Shown here in pieces: positions 61,764 through 64,000 of a stretch of 64,000 nt of DNA. The DNA is from Pseudoxanthomonas sp. Root630. Lineage in GTDB: Bacteria; Pseudomonadota; Gammaproteobacteria; Xanthomonadales; Xanthomonadaceae. The position numbers and the translations under genes are program-made. Under the pieces are notes generated by a model. That model was not told the origin of the DNA. It made no database searches and was given only the letters and a program-made list of their open reading frames with translations. Location: NCBI RefSeq assembly GCF_001427585.1, contig NZ_LMGY01000015.1:25850-89849 (forward strand), read 5' to 3'. Position 1 is the stretch's first letter, and each line of letters begins with the position of its first letter.

Positions 61764-64000
61764 CTACGTACCGCGCGGCTTCGCCCGATGGGTGGCCTGG
61801 GCGCTCCAGGGATCATCCGGCCACGGATGCTTCGGGTACCGCCCCTTCATCTCCTTCTTCACCTCGGCATAGGTCGAGTTCCAGAAGTTGCGCAGGTCGG
61901 AGGTCACCTGCAGCGGTTTGCCGCCCGGTGAGAGCAGATGCAGCAGGACGGGCACGCGGCCGTCGGCCACACGCGGCGTGTCGGCCAGGCCGAACAGTTC
62001 CTGCAGCTTCACCGCCAGCACCGGCGGTTGGCCGTGCGCGTACTCGATGCGGCGCTCCATGCCCGACGGCACGGTGATCCGCGTGGGCGCCAGCGCGTCG
62101 ATGCGCTGGCGCAGCGACCAGTCAAGGCCGGACTTCAGCGCGTTCGCCAGATCGTCCTCGCCGAGCGCATCCAGCCGCGTCTTGCCGGCGAACGCGGGCT
62201 TCAACCAGGTGTCGAGCGTCGCCATCAGCGCGTCGTCGGACAGGTCGGGCAGGCCAAGGTCGGGCATCCACTCGTGCAGGCAGCGCACGCGCTCGCGCCA
62301 TTGCTGCAGCGATTCGGGCCACGGCAACGCGTCCAGACCGAGGTCGCGCACGGCGTCGGTCAGCGCGGCGGCGGCGAGCGCGGGATCCACGCGGCCGGCC
62401 GGCCGCGCGTCGAACACGATCTGGTCGAAGCGCGATTCGCGTTGCGCCGACAGCGCGCGCCGCGACGCATCCCAGCGCACGGTGTCCTCGGTGACGAAGC
62501 GATCGGCGAAGTCGCGGCGCAGGCGCCGTTCGTCCAGCGGGGCGGCCCGCTGCACGAGCGCGTCGCGCGCTTCATGGCGAAGCTCGCTGACCACGATCCA
62601 CGGCTCGCCGACCAGTGCGCTGTCGTCGAACAGCCGGGCGCTGCGCCCGTTCGCCAGCAGGTAGCGGCGCGCGTCCTGCGGATGCTGGAAACCGATGCGA
62701 TCCGGGAACGCGTGCATCAGCACGTCGCCCAAGCGATGGGCCTCCACCGAGGACGGCGGCGCGGCGGCCTCGCGGACCCGGCGGCGCCACTGCTTCGCAG
62801 CGGCCTCGATCGCGGCGAGGCCCGAGCGGTTCGCCTCCTGCGGCGCGCGGCCGCTACGGAACGCCGCCAGCGCACGCCAGCGCGCGGCCAACGCGTCGCC
62901 GCCCATCCGCAGCGGATCGCGCGCTTCGACCAGCGCGGCGAGGTCGCAGGCGAGCGCGCGGTCCTCGCCCTCGCCTGCCGACAGCAGCATCGCCGCGAGC
63001 CGGGGATGCGTGCCGAGCGCGAGCATGCGCTTGCCCAGCGGCGTGATGGCGTTCGTCGCCGTCAGTGCGCCGAGGCGGCGCAGCAGATCGCGCGCCGCAT
63101 TCATCGCGCCGGGCGGCGGCGCATCGACGAAACGCAGCTCGTCGCTGCCCCACGCCGCCAGTTCCAGCGCCAGCGCGCCGAGTTCGACCAGTGCGATCTC
63201 CGGTCGCCGCTGCGGATCGAGCCGCTGCGATTGCGGCCAGAGGCGGTAGGCCCATCCGTCGGCCACGCGACCCGCGCGACCGGCGCGCTGGTCGGCGGAG
63301 GCCTGCGAGATGGTCGTCACTTCCAGGCGCGAAAAGCCACTGTTCGGGTCGTACGAAGGCTCGCGCGCCTGTCCGCTGTCTACCACCACGCGCACGCCGG
63401 GCAGCGTCACCGACGATTCGGCCACGTTGGTCGCCAGCACCACGCGCCGACGGCCCTGCGGATCCGGCTGCAGCGCTTCGGCCTGCTTCTCCACCGGCAG
63501 TTCGCCATGCAGGGCGAGGACGAGGATGTCCTGCGGCAGGACGTCCGCCAGCATCGTCGCCACGCGCGCGATCTCGCGCTGGCCCGGCAGGAATACCAGC
63601 ACGTCGCCGGGATGCGCCTGCACGGCCTGTTCGATGGCGCGGCGCGCCTGCACGTCGGTGGCCTCGTCGCGGCGCGCGGGGAAGTGCGCGACCTGGACCG
63701 GGAAGCCCCGGCCCTCGCTGCTCAGCCGCGGCGCGTCGAGGAACCGCGCCAGCTTCTCGCCGTCGAGCGTGGCGGACATGACGACGATGCGCAGGTCCTC
63801 GCGCAGCTGCGCCTGCACGTCCAGCGCCAGCGCCAGGCCGAGGTCGCCTGCCAGGTGGCGTTCGTGGAATTCGTCGAACAGGATCGCGCCGACGCTCTCC
63901 AGCATCGGATCGTCCTGGATCATCCGGGTCAGGATGCCTTCGGTGACCACCTCGATCCGCGTGTCCGGCCCGATCCTGTTCTCGAACCGGATGCGATAGC
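61764..64000 (-). CDS. hrpB: ATP-dependent RNA helicase HrpB (partial, N-terminus outside window)
   Basis: About 745 C-terminal residues are visible; the frame is open to the window edge, so the start and Walker A lie beyond. DEAH-type motifs: ILFDEFHERHLAGDLGLALA (motif II), IVVMSATLDGEKLARFLDAP (III), VLVFLPGQREIARV (IV), VVLATNVAESSVTLPGVRVVVDSG (V), QRAGRAGRVADGWAYRLW (VI). The HrpB-specific C-terminus follows (QVTSDLRNFWNSTYAEVKKEMKGRYPKHPWP). Physiological role poorly defined. The 3' end is duplicated downstream. Confidence 0.95.
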   Translation of the reverse strand, partial: YRIRFENRIGPDTRIEVVTEGILTRMIQDDPMLESVGAILFDEFHERHLAGDLGLALALDVQAQLREDLRIVVMSATLDGEKLARFLDAPRLSSEGRGFPVQVAHFPARRDEATDVQARRAIEQAVQAHPGDVLVFLPGQREIARVATMLADVLPQDILVLALHGELPVEKQAEALQPDPQGRRRVVLATNVAESSVTLPGVRVVVDSGQAREPSYDPNSGFSRLEVTTISQASADQRAGRAGRVADGWAYRLWPQSQRLDPQRRPEIALVELGALALELAAWGSDELRFVDAPPPGAMNAARDLLRRLGALTATNAITPLGKRMLALGTHPRLAAMLLSAGEGEDRALACDLAALVEARDPLRMGGDALAARWRALAAFRSGRAPQEANRSGLAAIEAAAKQWRRRVREAAAPPSSVEAHRLGDVLMHAFPDRIGFQHPQDARRYLLANGRSARLFDDSALVGEPWIVVSELRHEARDALVQRAAPLDERRLRRDFADRFVTEDTVRWDASRRALSAQRESRFDQIVFDARPAGRVDPALAAAALTDAVRDLGLDALPWPESLQQWRERVRCLHEWMPDLGLPDLSDDALMATLDTWLKPAFAGKTRLDALGEDDLANALKSGLDWSLRQRIDALAPTRITVPSGMERRIEYAHGQPPVLAVKLQELFGLADTPRVADGRVPVLLHLLSPGGKPLQVTSDLRNFWNSTYAEVKKEMKGRYPKHPWPDDPWSAQATHRAKPRGT

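Overview
The window is high-GC, gene-dense DNA from a gammaproteobacterium. Gene content and intergenic repeats point to the Xanthomonadaceae (Pseudoxanthomonas, Stenotrophomonas or Xanthomonas relatives). The grounds are: a Zwf-Pgl pair next to a GntR regulator, a fused indolepyruvate oxidoreductase-type protein, monomeric NADP-isocitrate dehydrogenase with AceK, BenE, type II QueF, and many GTAG-headed REP palindromes of the kind described in Stenotrophomonas. Genus assignment is inference. No rRNA, tRNA, CRISPR array, integrase or insertion sequence was seen. The window opens inside a repetitive exported protein and closes inside hrpB.

Layout. 1-1113 (-): N-terminal part of a modular surface protein. 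1504-4658: GntR-type regulator divergent from zwf-pgl, with a candidate two-sided operator between them. 4825-7429: membrane-anchored cytochrome c5-like protein and an ExeM/NucH-type extracellular nuclease. 7520-12186 (-): small unknown genes, gamma-glutamyltransferase and a TPR-like exported protein. 12345-16052: giant 2-oxoacid:ferredoxin oxidoreductase. 16199-17776: hipBA toxin-antitoxin pair with two N8-spaced palindromic operators. 17796-19246 (-): DUF938 methyltransferase and a NYN nuclease-like protein.

19372-32506 (+) is the most unusual block. It is a run of ten co-directional genes: two tandem Tat-exported TldD-like metallopeptidase paralogues, a TldE-like partner, a DUF4159 protein, MoxR ATPase, DUF58, BatA-like, DUF4175-like and a large membrane protein (several with 4-nt overlaps), then an I78 peptidase-inhibitor lipoprotein and a terminator. 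It looks like an envelope-located, AAA-ATPase-assisted proteolysis or maturation system. 32747-38873: gltB-gltD with a palindromic repeat cluster between them.

38916-51658 is mixed housekeeping and envelope: alcohol dehydrogenase, a methylglyoxal synthase that appears to hold two copies of the fold, BenE, a PepSY protein, MFS exporter, hexose-6-phosphate mutarotase, lytic transglycosylase, I42 inhibitor, QueF, LysM protein, a lipoprotein, monomeric IDH and a GGCT-like protein. 51798-64000: small ORF/LysR pair, AceK, PatZ-type acyl-CoA synthetase/acetyltransferase, a putative HExxH metallopeptidase, MDR oxidoreductase, exported methyltransferase, RluE, a small membrane protein and hrpB.

Two genes (the PatZ-type gene and hrpB) each have a second copy of their own 3' end lying downstream. 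This suggests past recombination that replaced or inserted DNA at gene ends.
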